From Cytophagales bacterium (GTDB lineage Bacteria > Bacteroidota > Bacteroidia > Cytophagales > Thermoflexibacteraceae), in contig JAAFKA010000007.1 of NCBI GenBank assembly GCA_013299115.1, positions 148,023 to 212,022 of the forward strand: a stretch of 64,000 bases of DNA, in the 5' to 3' direction. A program made the translations under genes and the position numbers. A model generated the notes under the pieces. That model saw only the letters and a list, made by a program, of their open reading frames with translations, ran no database searches and was not told the origin of the DNA. Numbering within the stretch: the stretch's first letter is position 1; each line of letters starts with the position of its first letter. Positions 17,735 through 26,740 of the stretch are shown piece by piece.

Positions 17735-18655
17735 TTACCCTGCCAACAACCTACTTATCTGCCTTTCGCTACTTAATCCACACTGTTCGGCTATTTGTTT
17801 GCGAGAAAGGTTAGGATTTTTTAAGAGTTCAGCTATTTTTTCTTTCCGCAACAGCGTAATATAATCATGTAAAGTAATGCCTGTTTCCTGTTTAAAGATT
17901 CGAGTTAGATTGCGTGTACTCATTGAGGCTATCTCCGCCAAGTCGAGCAAAGTGCTGGGGCGATGTAAGTTGAGTTGCAACCAATCCTGTAATAGGTGTA
18001 TGCCTGTGTGTATGTGATTGCGGTAAGTCAAAAATACACTTTGCTGTTGAGTTTCACCTGTTCTACGGTTATAAACCACCAACTCCCTTGCAACTTTAAA
18101 AGCAAAATAGTCGTCTTTCATTTGGGTCAGAATGTGCAAAGCTAAATCTATACCCGAAGTTACACCTGCACTTGTGTAGATGCCATCTTCCTCTGTAAAA
18201 AGTATGTTTTCTTGTACTTTTGCTTTTGGGTAATGCCGTTGCAATTCAGCTGTTCGTTTCCAATGAGTGGTACATCTTCTACCATTTAGCAAACCCGCTA
18301 AACCCAAAAAAAAAGCTCCAGTGCATATTGTGCAGAGCTTCGCACCACGTTGGTAAGCCATAGTAACCCACTCTAAAAGCTGTTTTTCGGCTGCCAATTC
18401 TTTGGAGTGCATATAGTTAATGTCTGCACCTGGAATGAAAATAAAATCTCCGACTTGTGGACTGATAGCAGAAAAATGTTGCAAATCACCAAAGGGCAAA
18501 GTCGTGGAGGTGTGTAAACTGGTCGTAAAACTACAATAATGCACCTGTATTTTTGCTCCATACCCTATTGCTTCCAAGAAAACTTGGTCTGCCCCTGCTA
18601 AATCTAATAGATGTAAATGAGGTAAGATAAGAAAAATTATTTGAGTATTTGCCAT
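17735..18655 (-). CDS. GlxA-type transcriptional regulator (DJ-1/PfpI plus AraC HTH)
   Basis: 306 residues from the ATG at 18655 (an upstream extension of 26 residues is not conserved-looking). Residues 1-180 form a DJ-1/PfpI amidotransferase-like domain, with the nucleophile-elbow cysteine in TICTGAFFLGLAGLL. The last 100 residues are an AraC-type double helix-turn-helix (TRNLTRIFKQETGITLHDYI ... QIAEQCGLSS). Such proteins sense small molecules and activate transcription. The second HTH ends abruptly at LLAG, a few residues short of the usual end, so the C-terminus may be slightly truncated. The regulated gene is not evident. Confidence 0.88.
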   Translation of the reverse strand: MANTQIIFLILPHLHLLDLAGADQVFLEAIGYGAKIQVHYCSFTTSLHTSTTLPFGDLQHFSAISPQVGDFIFIPGADINYMHSKELAAEKQLLEWVTMAYQRGAKLCTICTGAFFLGLAGLLNGRRCTTHWKRTAELQRHYPKAKVQENILFTEEDGIYTSAGVTSGIDLALHILTQMKDDYFAFKVARELVVYNRRTGETQQQSVFLTYRNHIHTGIHLLQDWLQLNLHRPSTLLDLAEIASMSTRNLTRIFKQETGITLHDYITLLRKEKIAELLKNPNLSRKQIAEQCGLSSERQISRLLAG

Positions 18656-18812
18656 AACTTCGTAGTAGAATAAGAAATAATATGAACTGTGGTAATTTAA
18701 GCCATTTCTTTTGTGGGACGCAAAAATATTCATTAACTAAGCAACAATTATTTATCATAATTACTTATCATAATTGTTTTGTACATCATTCACCTAAAGG
18801 CGAATATACAAT

Positions 18813-18846
18813 AAAAAAGCCTTATCAATTAAGACAAGGCTTTTTT
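18813..18846 (-). terminator. terminator of tuf
   Basis: Stem of 11 bp (AAAAAAGCCTT with AAGGCTTTTTT) located 25 bases past the tuf stop. A T-rich run follows on the minus strand. Confidence 0.85.
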
Positions 18847-18870
18847 ATTATGATTAGTAAATTGTACGGA

Positions 18871-20058
18871 TTACTTTGTAATTTCTACAACTTGACCTGC
18901 ACCAATAGTTCTGCCACCTTCACGGATAGCGAAACGCAAGCCTTTTTCCATAGCAATTTCTTTTTGCAATTTTACAGTAATTGTGATGTTATCACCAGGC
19001 ATAACCATGTCCACACCTTCTGGCAAGCTGATAGTACCTGTAACGTCAGTTGTACGGAAGTAGAACTGAGGGTTATAACCTTTGAAGAATGGCGTGTGAC
19101 GACCACCTTCTTCTTTTGACAACACATAGATTTCAGCCGTAAATTCTGTGTGTGGTTTTACGCTACCTGGTTTGCAAATAACCATACCTCTACGGATTTG
19201 CTCTTTGTCAATACCACGCAATAACAAACCTACGTTATCACCAGCTTCACCTCTGTCCAATATTTTACGGAACATTTCAACACCTGTAACAGTAGATTTC
19301 AAACCTTCTGCACCCATACCTAAGATATCAACAGTTTCGCCAGAGTTTACTACACCTCTTTCAATTCTACCAGTTGCAACTGTACCACGACCAGTGATAG
19401 AGAATACGTCTTCAACAGGCATCAAGAAAGGTTGGTCAACCAAACGAACAGGCAATGGAATATGGTTATCAACAGCATCCATCAACGCATCGATAGTTTT
19501 AGTCCATTTTGGTTCGCCATTCAAGCCACCCAAAGCAGAACCTTGAATAACAGGAATAGTATCGCCAGGGAAGTTATAGAAAGTCAATAATTCTCTGATT
19601 TCCATTTCAACTAACTCCAACAATTCTGGGTCATCAACCATGTCCACTTTGTTCATGAAAACAACCAAAGAAGGTACACCTACTTGGCGAGCCAACAAGA
19701 TGTGTTCACGAGTTTGAGGCATAGGACCATCAGTTGCAGCCACAACTAAAATAGCACCGTCCATTTGAGCAGCACCTGTAACCATGTTTTTAACATAATC
19801 GGCGTGTCCAGGGCAATCTACGTGAGCATAGTGTCTTTTTTCAGTTGAATACTCTACGTGAGAAGTATTGATAGTAATACCTCTTTCTTTTTCTTCTGGT
19901 GCATTATCGATAGAAGAGAAATCACGCATTTGAGCTAAACCTTTGCTTGCCAATACTTTAGTGATTGCTGCTGTCAAGGTTGTTTTACCATGGTCAACGT
20001 GACCAATAGTTCCTACGTTTAAGTGAGGTTTTGAACGGTCAAAATTTTCTTTAGCCAT
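18871..20058 (-). CDS. tuf: translation elongation factor Tu
   Basis: 395 residues, the normal length. G-domain motifs are all present: [10 protein letters not shown] (P loop), [13 protein letters not shown] (switch I), DCPGHADY (G3), NKVD (G4) and SAL (G5). Domain 2 and 3 signatures follow ([28 protein letters not shown]). EF-Tu brings aminoacyl-tRNA to the ribosome with GTP. The gene is the last of an operon tRNA-Tyr, tRNA-Gly, tRNA-Thr, tuf. Downstream there is a terminator instead of the tRNA-Trp/secE/nusG genes that often follow tuf. Confidence 0.99.
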   Translation of the reverse strand: MAKENFDRSKPHLNVGTIGHVDHGKTTLTAAITKVLASKGLAQMRDFSSIDNAPEEKERGITINTSHVEYSTEKRHYAHVDCPGHADYVKNMVTGAAQMDGAILVVAATDGPMPQTREHILLARQVGVPSLVVFMNKVDMVDDPELLELVEMEIRELLTFYNFPGDTIPVIQGSALGGLNGEPKWTKTIDALMDAVDNHIPLPVRLVDQPFLMPVEDVFSITGRGTVATGRIERGVVNSGETVDILGMGAEGLKSTVTGVEMFRKILDRGEAGDNVGLLLRGIDKEQIRRGMVICKPGSVKPHTEFTAEIYVLSKEEGGRHTPFFKGYNPQFYFRTTDVTGTISLPEGVDMVMPGDNITITVKLQKEIAMEKGLRFAIREGGRTIGAGQVVEITK

Positions 20059-20183
20059 TTTTGTAATTTGAAATTAGTTTTTTTACGATTGAAACAAATA
20101 ATACTCACACCTTCACCAGTTCCATTGGAAAACAAAACACATAAAAGTTACTGTTTGTTTACCTGTGGCAATCAGTAAAATTG

Positions 20184-20255
<72 letters not shown>

Positions 20256-20268
20256 TTCGATTGAGTTG

Positions 20269-20341
20269 AGCGGAAGACGAGGCTCGAACCCGCGACCTAC
20301 AGCTTGGAAGGCTGTCGCTCTACCAACTGAGCTACTTCCGC
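20269..20341 (-). tRNA. tRNA-Gly (anticodon TCC)
   Basis: 73-nt cloverleaf. The acceptor GCGGAAG pairs with CTTCCGC in the plus-strand reading, the anticodon loop is CTTCCAA, and the T loop is GGTTCGAGCC. It is 13 bases from tRNA-Thr. Confidence 0.97.
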
Positions 20342-20363
20342 ATACTTACACTCTGTGGAGTGG

Positions 20364-20446
20364 TGGAGAGAGAAGGATTCGAACCTTCGAAGTCGTAAGA
20401 CAACGGATTTACAGTCCGTCCCGTTTGGCCACTCTGGAATCTCTCC
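20364..20446 (-). tRNA. tRNA-Tyr (anticodon GTA)
   Basis: 83-nt class II tRNA with a long variable arm. The anticodon is GTA, in ACTGTAAATC. The acceptor GGAGAGA pairs at both ends. First gene of the tRNA-tuf operon. Confidence 0.97.
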
Positions 20447-20567
20447 AAATTTAAAGAACTTGTTATGTTGCAAGTAAAGAATTGCTAATTGGTAGTTAAA
20501 GTTTACTATACAGTAGTTAATAGCTATTGTTTTGTATTTTTACTTGCCGTTTCATTTAATTGCGTTG

Positions 20568-20599
20568 CAAAGGTAGTGGCTTTTTTGAAAACTACCAAA
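20568..20599 (-). promoter_or_regulatory. promoter of the tRNA-Tyr/Gly/Thr-tuf operon
   Basis: On the minus strand: TTTG (20596-20599), 20-base spacer, TACCTTTG (20568-20575), a full consensus match. It is about 120 bases before tRNA-Tyr and immediately downstream of the symporter gene's 3' end. Confidence 0.75.
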
Positions 20600-20626
20600 C
20601 TTTTTGTTTTTTTTTTATAACTTTTT

Positions 20627-22408
20627 TTAAAAATATTTATCGAGTAGCTTATTTAGCTGCCAAGCGGAGAGCAAAACTAAGCCAAAACAGACTGTGGCAA
20701 GGGCATAATCGGCAAAAATTAGCTTGCCAATGAAGAATAAAGTGCTGTAAATCAAGACAATACCTAAACCCCACGCCAAGAAGAGTGGTTTGCTATTGGT
20801 TTTTGCTAACTTTGCCAATTTGCCTTCCTCTTTGGTGTTAGCAAGGGTTTGGAAGGGCTGCCAAAAGCCTATGGGTTTGATGAGGTCGTAAAAAGTTTGT
20901 AAAGTTTGGTGATTGGTAGGCGTTGTGTAGAGGGTTACAAGCACCCAAGTTAAGGTGGTGAAAGCTACGGTAACGAAAAAGTCGTAAGGAAATACGAGGG
21001 CAGTTAGGCTGATGTGGTTGGTGTAGGCTATGCAACTAAAAGGAATGAATGGGGCAAGGGTGGCTGCAATTTCACTCCACGCATTGATACGCCACCAAAA
21101 CCACCGCATGATGAGGACTAAACCCAAACCTGCCCCGCAGTTTATCATAAATTGGAAGGCTGCTTCCATAGTAGATAATTTGGTGGTTACGAACAAACCA
21201 ATGAGCATAACCACAAAAGTTGCAAATTTTGAAATCATAACTAATTGATTTTCAGTAGCTTGTGGTTTCATAAATCTTTTGTAAAAGTCGTTTACCAAAT
21301 AGCTTGTTCCCCAGTTGAGTTGGGTGGCAATGGTACTCATATAGGCTGCTAAAAACGCAACCAAGAGCAAACCTCGCAAACCAACGGGCATAAAATCTTT
21401 GATTGCCATGATGTAACCTAATTTTTTGTCTTTTTCGGGCAATTCGGGGTAGAGAATGATGACGCAAAGTCCTACCATAATCCAAGCCCAAGGGCGAAGG
21501 CAATAATGGGCAATTTGGAAAAACAAGGTGGCTTTTACGGCATCTTTTTCTGTTCGGGTACTCATCATGCGTTGCACTACGTAGCCGCCGCCGCCCGGTT
21601 CTGCCCCTGGATACCAGCTTGCCCACCATTGAAAACCTATGTAAGAGATAAAAGTGGCTATGCTAATGGTCAAAACTTCTACTGTGCCTGTGGTGTTGGT
21701 GGCACTGCCAATTTGAGGAAAAAATGCGAGGGAGACTGCGGGCAGTTTGGCTTGCAAACCTGCAATTCCTCCAATTTTTTCACTATTGACAACTACAAAA
21801 GCCAAGACTATGCAGCCTGTCATGGCTATCACAAATTGGAAAGCATCGGTTACGGCTACGCCCAACAACCCCGAAAGGCTGGAATAAAAGGCGGTGAGCA
21901 ACATGGCTGCTGCCACGTACCACAAAACTTGTTCGTCTGAAATATTGAAAAAGACTTTGAGAATGGCTGCTAAGGCTATATTGACCCAAGCTATGATGAC
22001 GCTGTTGAGGAAAATGCCCATATAAATTGCTTTGAAACCTCGCAAATAGGCTGCGGGTTTGCCCGAATATCGTTTTTCTATGAGTTCGACATCGGTTAAA
22101 ATATTGGCTCGTTGCCAGAGGTTGGCGAAGAAAAAAGTGGTGAGCATACCGCCAATGACTGCATTCCACCAGAGCCAGTTGCCACTAATGCCATTTTTGA
22201 CTACCAATTCGGTTACTAACAGCGGCGTGTCGGCTGCAAAGGTAGTGGCAACCATAGATACGCCTGCCAAACCCCACGATAAATTGCGACCTCCCAAAAA
22301 ATAAGATTCGGTATTTTTGCCTGCTTGTTTGGCGTAATATAAGCCGATGAACAAAGATACAACAAAATAAAGGGCAATGATGACCCAATCAATCCAATGT
22401 AAAAACAT
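20627..22408 (-). CDS. sodium:solute symporter (SSS family)
   Basis: 593 residues with about 13-14 membrane segments. The N-terminal SSS signature SYFLGGRNLSWGLAGVSMVA is intact, and TFISYIGFQWWASWYPGAEP falls in the substrate-site region. It couples Na+ entry to uptake of an organic solute. The family includes galactose, myo-inositol and proline carriers; the W-rich segment hints at a sugar-type carrier, but the substrate is uncertain. Start MFLHWIDWV is the only reasonable one. Monocistronic. Confidence 0.9.
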   Translation of the reverse strand: MFLHWIDWVIIALYFVVSLFIGLYYAKQAGKNTESYFLGGRNLSWGLAGVSMVATTFAADTPLLVTELVVKNGISGNWLWWNAVIGGMLTTFFFANLWQRANILTDVELIEKRYSGKPAAYLRGFKAIYMGIFLNSVIIAWVNIALAAILKVFFNISDEQVLWYVAAAMLLTAFYSSLSGLLGVAVTDAFQFVIAMTGCIVLAFVVVNSEKIGGIAGLQAKLPAVSLAFFPQIGSATNTTGTVEVLTISIATFISYIGFQWWASWYPGAEPGGGGYVVQRMMSTRTEKDAVKATLFFQIAHYCLRPWAWIMVGLCVIILYPELPEKDKKLGYIMAIKDFMPVGLRGLLLVAFLAAYMSTIATQLNWGTSYLVNDFYKRFMKPQATENQLVMISKFATFVVMLIGLFVTTKLSTMEAAFQFMINCGAGLGLVLIMRWFWWRINAWSEIAATLAPFIPFSCIAYTNHISLTALVFPYDFFVTVAFTTLTWVLVTLYTTPTNHQTLQTFYDLIKPIGFWQPFQTLANTKEEGKLAKLAKTNSKPLFLAWGLGIVLIYSTLFFIGKLIFADYALATVCFGLVLLSAWQLNKLLDKYF

Positions 22409-22634
22409 AAAAATAAGTGTGGAATAGGTATATGATATGCAGAACTAATGTAAAATTCAAATAAATTTCAAGGCAATAAAGTGCGTGGAATGTCGTCATT
22501 TTTATTGCTTTCAATTTAATACTTTCAATAGTATTGTAAGGTATCGTTATAATCTTCTCTTCTTTTGTTTTGGAAACTACTTTTGATAAAATTGGCAGTG
22601 GTCGATAGAACCTGCCAATAGTTATTTTTTTGAA

Positions 22635-22752
22635 TAGAGGTTATTACGATAATGTTTGTATAGAAAATTAACTTGTTGATTTTCAGCTAATTGACCTTGC
22701 AGTTGGAGGCAACCCCCGCCAAAGGGTACGGTACAAATCGTAATAACCTCTA
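22635..22752 (-). mobile_element. 118-bp MITE, copy A
   Basis: Flanked by 16-bp perfect terminal inverted repeats TAGAGGTTATTACGAT / ATCGTAATAACCTCTA. TA at each edge is compatible with a TA target duplication (Tc1/IS630-type), though it could also be part of the repeat ends. It is the reverse complement of copy B with two visible base differences over 118 bases. No protein is encoded. Confidence 0.88.
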
Positions 22753-22789
22753 TGGAAGGTTATTTTTAACTATTTACAGGGTCTATCGA

Positions 22790-22958
22790 CCCTATGTGCA
22801 ACGTAGGGAAACTTTTGCAATGTGAAACCTCCTTTGCAACCTCGAAGGGGTTGAACAATAATAGCCCTATGTGCAACGTAGGGAAACTTTTGCAATGTGA
22901 AACCTCCTTTGCAACCCCGAAGGGGTTGAACAACAATAGCCCTACGTGCAACGTAGGG
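22790..22958. repeat. 75-bp tandem repeat, 2.25 units
   Basis: The module CCCTATGTGCAACGTAGGG recurs at 22790, 22865 and 22940, exactly 75 bases apart. Each unit ends with the palindromic AACCTCGAAGGGGTTGAAC or a near copy of it. The same two modules, in other arrangements, build the long palindromes at 32539-32753 and 36889-37088. Confidence 0.88.
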
Positions 22959-22973
22959 ACATCATAACGTAAC

Positions 22974-24383
22974 TTATTTTTTCAAACTTGCAAAATATTG
23001 ATAAAACAAAGGGATAGTTTCTATTCCTCTGCGGAAATTGAACAAACCAAATCTTTCATTTGGGGAGTGAATGGCATCACTATCCAAACCAAAGCCCATG
23101 AGAACAGAGTCTATATTCAAGGCTGCTTTGAACATAGCCACAATGGGAATACTACCGCCGCCGCGTTGGGGAATTGGTTTTTTGCCAAACGTAGTTTCGT
23201 AAGCCAACTCTGCTGCTTTGTAAGCTACGGAGTCGGTAGGCGTAACTACAGGCTCGCCGCCGTGCAGGGCTGTAACTTTCACCCTGACCGAAGGCGGGGC
23301 TATGCTCTCAAAATGTTTGGTAAACAACTCCGTAATTTCCTCCGAAACCTGATGAGGCACTAACCGCATAGAAATTTTGGCGTAAGCCTTAGAAGGTATC
23401 ACTGTTTTTGCACCTTGCCCAGCGTAGCCTCCCCAAATTCCGTTTACGTCTAAGGTTGGGCGAATAGAAGTTCTTTCTAAGGTAGAGTAGCCTTTTTCGC
23501 CATGCACATCGGGCAAGTCGAGGGCTGCTTTGTATTGTGCCAAATCGAAAGGGGCTTTTGCCATTTCTGCCCTTTCTGCTGCCGATAGTTCAGCTACTTT
23601 GTCGTAAAAACCTTTGACTGTGATGTGGTTGTTTTCATCGTGCAAAGAGGCTATCATTTGGCACAAAATGTTGATAGGATTGGCAACTGCTCCACCATAT
23701 AAACCCGAATGTAAATCTCTGTTGGGCGAGGTTATCTCCACTTCCATATAACTCAATCCACGCAAACCTGCTGTAATAGAAGGTATGTCATTGGCAATCA
23801 TACCTGTATCTGAAATCAAAATCACATCTGCCTTCAATTTTTCTCTGTTGGCTGTGCAAAAAGCACCCAAATTAACCGAGCCTATTTCCTCCTCACCTTC
23901 AATCATAAACTTCACGTTGCAGGCTAAGCTGTTGGTTTTCATCATCAACTCAAAAGCCTTGATGTGCATATACATCTGTCCTTTGTCATCGCAAGCCCCG
24001 CGTGCATAGATGTAACCATCGGCTATGCGAGGCTCAAAAGGCGGAGAAGTCCACAATTCCAAAGGGTCGGCGGGCTGCACATCATAGTGTCCATAAACTA
24101 AGACCGTAGGCAAGGCAGGATTGATAAGTTTTTCGCCATACACAATGGGGTAGCCTGCCGTTTGGCACACCTCCACGTTATCTGCCCCTGCGGTTATCAA
24201 CTGATTTTTGATAAATTCGGCAGCCCGATGCACTTCGTTGGCATAAGATTTATCGGTGCTTACCGAAGGAATACGGATAAGGTCGCAAACTTCGGCTAAA
24301 AATCTGTCGTGATGTTGGGCTATGTATTGGCTTTGCGTAGCCACAATAGATTGGATTTCAGATTGGATTTTGTTTTGTTGCAT
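22974..24383 (-). CDS. M20 family dipeptidase
   Basis: 469 residues from the ATG at 24383 (a TTG eight codons upstream is open but unlikely). Metal-binding motifs of M20 exopeptidases: VYGHYDVQP (zinc histidine), GACDDKG (bridging aspartate), EGEEEIGS (catalytic and metal glutamates), and a late histidine in DAIHSPNERF. A dimerisation domain inserted at about 200-320 is typical. No signal peptide, so a cytoplasmic peptidase cleaving dipeptides or similar. It stands alone; the 75-bp repeat block follows its stop. Confidence 0.92.
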   Translation of the reverse strand: MQQNKIQSEIQSIVATQSQYIAQHHDRFLAEVCDLIRIPSVSTDKSYANEVHRAAEFIKNQLITAGADNVEVCQTAGYPIVYGEKLINPALPTVLVYGHYDVQPADPLELWTSPPFEPRIADGYIYARGACDDKGQMYMHIKAFELMMKTNSLACNVKFMIEGEEEIGSVNLGAFCTANREKLKADVILISDTGMIANDIPSITAGLRGLSYMEVEITSPNRDLHSGLYGGAVANPINILCQMIASLHDENNHITVKGFYDKVAELSAAERAEMAKAPFDLAQYKAALDLPDVHGEKGYSTLERTSIRPTLDVNGIWGGYAGQGAKTVIPSKAYAKISMRLVPHQVSEEITELFTKHFESIAPPSVRVKVTALHGGEPVVTPTDSVAYKAAELAYETTFGKKPIPQRGGGSIPIVAMFKAALNIDSVLMGFGLDSDAIHSPNERFGLFNFRRGIETIPLFYQYFASLKK

Positions 24384-24508
24384 AAATGCTGTTTTTGATT
24401 TTGGCAATGATAGTAATTTTAACCTTTAAAAAAAATGCTATTCAAAAGATTTTTTTTGTAGCTTGCAAAGGATTTTCTAACCATTCAATACGCTAAATTT
24501 AAAACCTT

Positions 24509-24853
24509 ATGCTTAATCTTGTTTTGCGTTTGCTGCTTACGGCAGTTGTTATTTTTGTTGGGGCAACCTACATTCCAGGTGTGGAAGTAAAGGACTTCAA
24601 AACAGCTTTAATTGCTGCGGTGGTCTTAGGCTTGCTAAACACCTTTGTTAAACCTATTTTGAAGTTTTTTGCATTTCCAATTACGATTTTGACCTTGGGT
24701 TTGTTTCTTTTGGTTATCAATGCAGCTATGGTTTTTGCAACGGCTTATTTTATTGAAGGTTTTGCCATTAACAGTATGGTCATGGGCTTTGTGTTCAGTT
24801 TGGTAATTTCTTTCTCTTCCTTTGTGTTGAGCAAGTTTTTTGATAATGATTAG
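24509..24853 (+). CDS. small four-helix membrane protein, phage-holin family 4 type
   Basis: 114 residues, four hydrophobic segments and almost no soluble part. The pattern YIPGVEVKDFKTALIAAVVL and FPITILTLGLF is that of the family often called mycobacterial-type 4 TM phage holin (YvlD-like). Despite the family name these are usually chromosomal genes with no phage neighbours, as here; function is unknown. Confidence 0.85.
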   Translation: MLNLVLRLLLTAVVIFVGATYIPGVEVKDFKTALIAAVVLGLLNTFVKPILKFFAFPITILTLGLFLLVINAAMVFATAYFIEGFAINSMVMGFVFSLVISFSSFVLSKFFDND

Positions 24854-24868
24854 TATAGCTTGCGTAAA

Positions 24869-24997
24869 ATGTAGCATACGCTTTAGCGTGTGATTTTTTC
24901 CTGAATTTGCAAAGCAAGTTCAGGAAAAAAGTCTTTTCTTACTACTTTATTGGTAACTATGCCTTACAAAGTTCACACGCTAAAGCGTATGTTACAT
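24869..24997. repeat. inverted pair of the ACGCTAAAGCGT 25-mer
   Basis: Two 25-base arms (24869-24893 and 24973-24997) are inverted and differ at one base. The centre holds an A/T-flanked hairpin CCTGAA/TTCAGG (near 24897-24925) that may terminate the preceding membrane-protein gene. The ends resemble those of a small MITE, but only this one complete copy is seen. Confidence 0.75.
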
Positions 24998-25020
24998 TCA
25001 TACCACCATTTAAAATTAAG

Positions 25021-25473
25021 ATGTTTCCTCTCAAAGAAAAACTATTAGCCACTTGCCTCCAACTTATTCAAAATCAGCTATCGAGTATCACAGCAAGTAT
25101 AAAAGAAGCCCAAGATGCTGCCAACGAAGATACCAAAAGCAGTGCAGGAGATAAATATGAAACCACCAGAGCCATGATGCAGATAGAAATAGAAAATTTA
25201 TCTAAAAGATTGGCAACTGCCCAGCAGCAGCAGCAAATTTTGCAACAAATAGTTTTCCAACCTCACTATACCCTTGCCACCACAGGGGCAGTCGTAGAAA
25301 CTTCACAAGGCTTTTATTTTTTGGCTATTGGTTTAGGCAAACTAACCATAGACTCCACCGACTTTTTTGTCGTTTCTCCGCAATCTCCAATAGGTGCAAA
25401 ACTATACCAAGCAAAAGTAAATGACGAGGTGCTGTTTAATGGAAAAAAAATGACTATTAAAGCCATTTGGTAG
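25021..25473 (+). CDS. GreA/GreB C-terminal-like protein
   Basis: 150 residues from the ATG at 25021; the upstream open frame belongs to repeat DNA. The first half is a helical coiled-coil-like stretch ending in the glutamine run AQQQQQILQQ. The second half resembles the FKBP-like C-terminal domain of transcript cleavage factors (VVSPQSPIGAKLYQAKVNDE). Homologues in Bacteroidota have been annotated as 3-oxoacyl-ACP synthase, which the sequence does not support. It may act near RNA polymerase; that is inference. Confidence 0.75.
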   Translation: MFPLKEKLLATCLQLIQNQLSSITASIKEAQDAANEDTKSSAGDKYETTRAMMQIEIENLSKRLATAQQQQQILQQIVFQPHYTLATTGAVVETSQGFYFLAIGLGKLTIDSTDFFVVSPQSPIGAKLYQAKVNDEVLFNGKKMTIKAIW

Positions 25474-25503
25474 GCAATGAAATGAAAAATGAAAAGTGAA
25501 AAA

Positions 25504-25536
25504 TTTGGTATTTGATAAATCAAATACCTACTTTTG
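25504..25536 (+). promoter_or_regulatory. promoter of the SMP-30-like gene
   Basis: TTTG (25504-25507), 21-base spacer, TACTTTTG (25529-25536), ending 26 bases before the ATG. The spacer includes part of the palindrome TATTTGATAAATCAAATA, a possible operator. Confidence 0.55.
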
Positions 25537-25562
25537 TTTGATTAAAAACTTTATTTATTAAA

Positions 25563-26501
25563 ATGAAAAAAATTATTGTAAGTACCTTTTTTGCTGCTGC
25601 CATAACTTTGACAGCTTGCGACAAAAAAACAGGCGAAACCACCGAAAACAACGCCACGCAAGACACTACGGCTGTTAAAACCGACACCTTGCCCGCAAAA
25701 CCCAAAGCCGAATTGGTAAAATTGTGGGAAACAGACACCACCTTGCGTACTTGTGAGTCGGTGTTGTTTCATGCCCAAGCCAATGTGCTGTATGTGGCAA
25801 ATATCAACGGAATGCCTACGGACAAAGACAAAAACGGCTTTATTTCTAAACTTACTCCCGAAGGCAAAATAGAAACTTTGGAGTGGGCAAAAGGATTGAA
25901 TGCACCCAAAGGAATGGGCATTTTGGGCGACAAACTCTACGTTACAGACATAACAGAATTGGTAGAAATAGCCTTAGCCACAGGCAAAATTACCAAAAAA
26001 TATCCCCTCAAAGGTGCAGAGTTTTTAAACGACATAGCAACAGACGAAGCCACAGGCAACGTCTATTTTACGGATATGAAGAAAAATAAAATCCATGTCT
26101 TAGCTACCAAAACAGGCAAAATAACAGATTTCATAGCTGCCGATTCGTTGGGTAGCCCCAATGGATTGTATGTTGCCGATGCCAATACCTTAATGTTGGC
26201 TACCAATGGCGACAGCAAATTCAAGAAAATCGACATGACTACCAAACAAATCAGCACCGTCGTAGAAGGAATAGACGCAGGAGATGGCGTAGAAAAAGTA
26301 GGCGACAATGCCTATTTGGTATCAAGCTGGACAGGTGAGGTGTTTTATATCAACAACAACGAAAAATTGAAACTCTTAGACACCCAAGCCGACAAAATTA
26401 ATGCTGCCGACATTGGCTACATACCTGCCTCCAAAACTTTGTTAGTGCCTACGTTTTTCAAAAACAAGGTGGTGGCGTATCAGTTGGTAGTGAATGAATA
26501 G
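25563..26501 (+). CDS. SMP-30/gluconolactonase-like beta-propeller lipoprotein
   Basis: 312 residues. The signal peptide ends in the lipobox LTAC (cysteine near residue 19), followed by a low-complexity linker rich in T, N and D. From residue 50 on there are six or so propeller blades: VLYVANINGMPTDKDKNGFI, GDKLYVTDITELVEI, GNVYFTDMKKNKIHV, GSPNGLYVADANTLMLATNG. SMP-30-type proteins bind a divalent metal and some hydrolyse sugar lactones; catalytic residues cannot be confirmed by eye. Membrane-anchored, periplasmic or surface. Confidence 0.82.
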   Translation: MKKIIVSTFFAAAITLTACDKKTGETTENNATQDTTAVKTDTLPAKPKAELVKLWETDTTLRTCESVLFHAQANVLYVANINGMPTDKDKNGFISKLTPEGKIETLEWAKGLNAPKGMGILGDKLYVTDITELVEIALATGKITKKYPLKGAEFLNDIATDEATGNVYFTDMKKNKIHVLATKTGKITDFIAADSLGSPNGLYVADANTLMLATNGDSKFKKIDMTTKQISTVVEGIDAGDGVEKVGDNAYLVSSWTGEVFYINNNEKLKLLDTQADKINAADIGYIPASKTLLVPTFFKNKVVAYQLVVNE

Positions 26502-26542
26502 CCTGTAACATCATTTGTTTTTGAGTAAAATAAAAAGCTTAT

Positions 26543-26660
26543 TAGAGGTTATTACGATTTGTACCGTACCCTTTGGCGGGGGTTGCCTCCAACTGCAAGG
26601 TCAATTAGCAGAAAATCAACAAGTTAATTTTCTATACAAAAATTATCGTAATAACCTCTA
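26543..26660 (+). mobile_element. 118-bp MITE, copy B
   Basis: Same ends as copy A (TAGAGGTTATTACGAT and its complement) and the same length. The inner part has CCCTTTGGCGGGGGTTGCC and AGGTCAATTAGCAGAAAATC. It lies after the SMP-30-like gene and directly before another inverted repeat. Confidence 0.88.
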
Positions 26661-26664
26661 TTAC

Positions 26665-26733
26665 TATTTTGTCATTCTGAGCATAGCGAAGAATCCGACT
26701 CAGATTCTTTGCTATACTCAGAATGACAAAATA
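26665..26733. repeat. inverted repeat with CTGAGCATAGCGAAGAATC arms
   Basis: Arms of about 31 bases (26665-26695 and 26703-26733) with a few mismatches around a 7-base loop. Related to the cleaner copy at 30269-30331. It lies just past the guaB stop codon, but no T run follows it in the right direction, so it is not a classical terminator. Confidence 0.85.
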
Positions 26734-26740
26734 AAAAAAC

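Larger units (their letters stand above)
22409..22973. other. gene-free stretch with MITE and tandem repeat
   Basis: No credible gene. It contains the symporter's leader, a MITE (22635-22752) and a 75-bp tandem repeat (22790-22958). The MITE sits between two arms of a palindrome, with GTCGATAGAACCTG near 22600 mirrored by CAGGGTCTATCGAC near 22778, so it appears inserted in an older repeat. Confidence 0.75.

Noticed and set aside
22766..22951. 61-codon minus-strand frame with two near-identical 25-residue units
   Set aside because: It is only the translation of the 75-bp tandem repeat, whose length happens to be divisible by three.
22790..22958. Possible CRISPR array or origin iterons
   Set aside because: The intervening segments are themselves repeated, and no cas or replication gene is adjacent.
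24509..24853. Prophage indicated by a holin-type gene
   Set aside because: The family name is misleading; no endolysin, structural or integrase genes are present.
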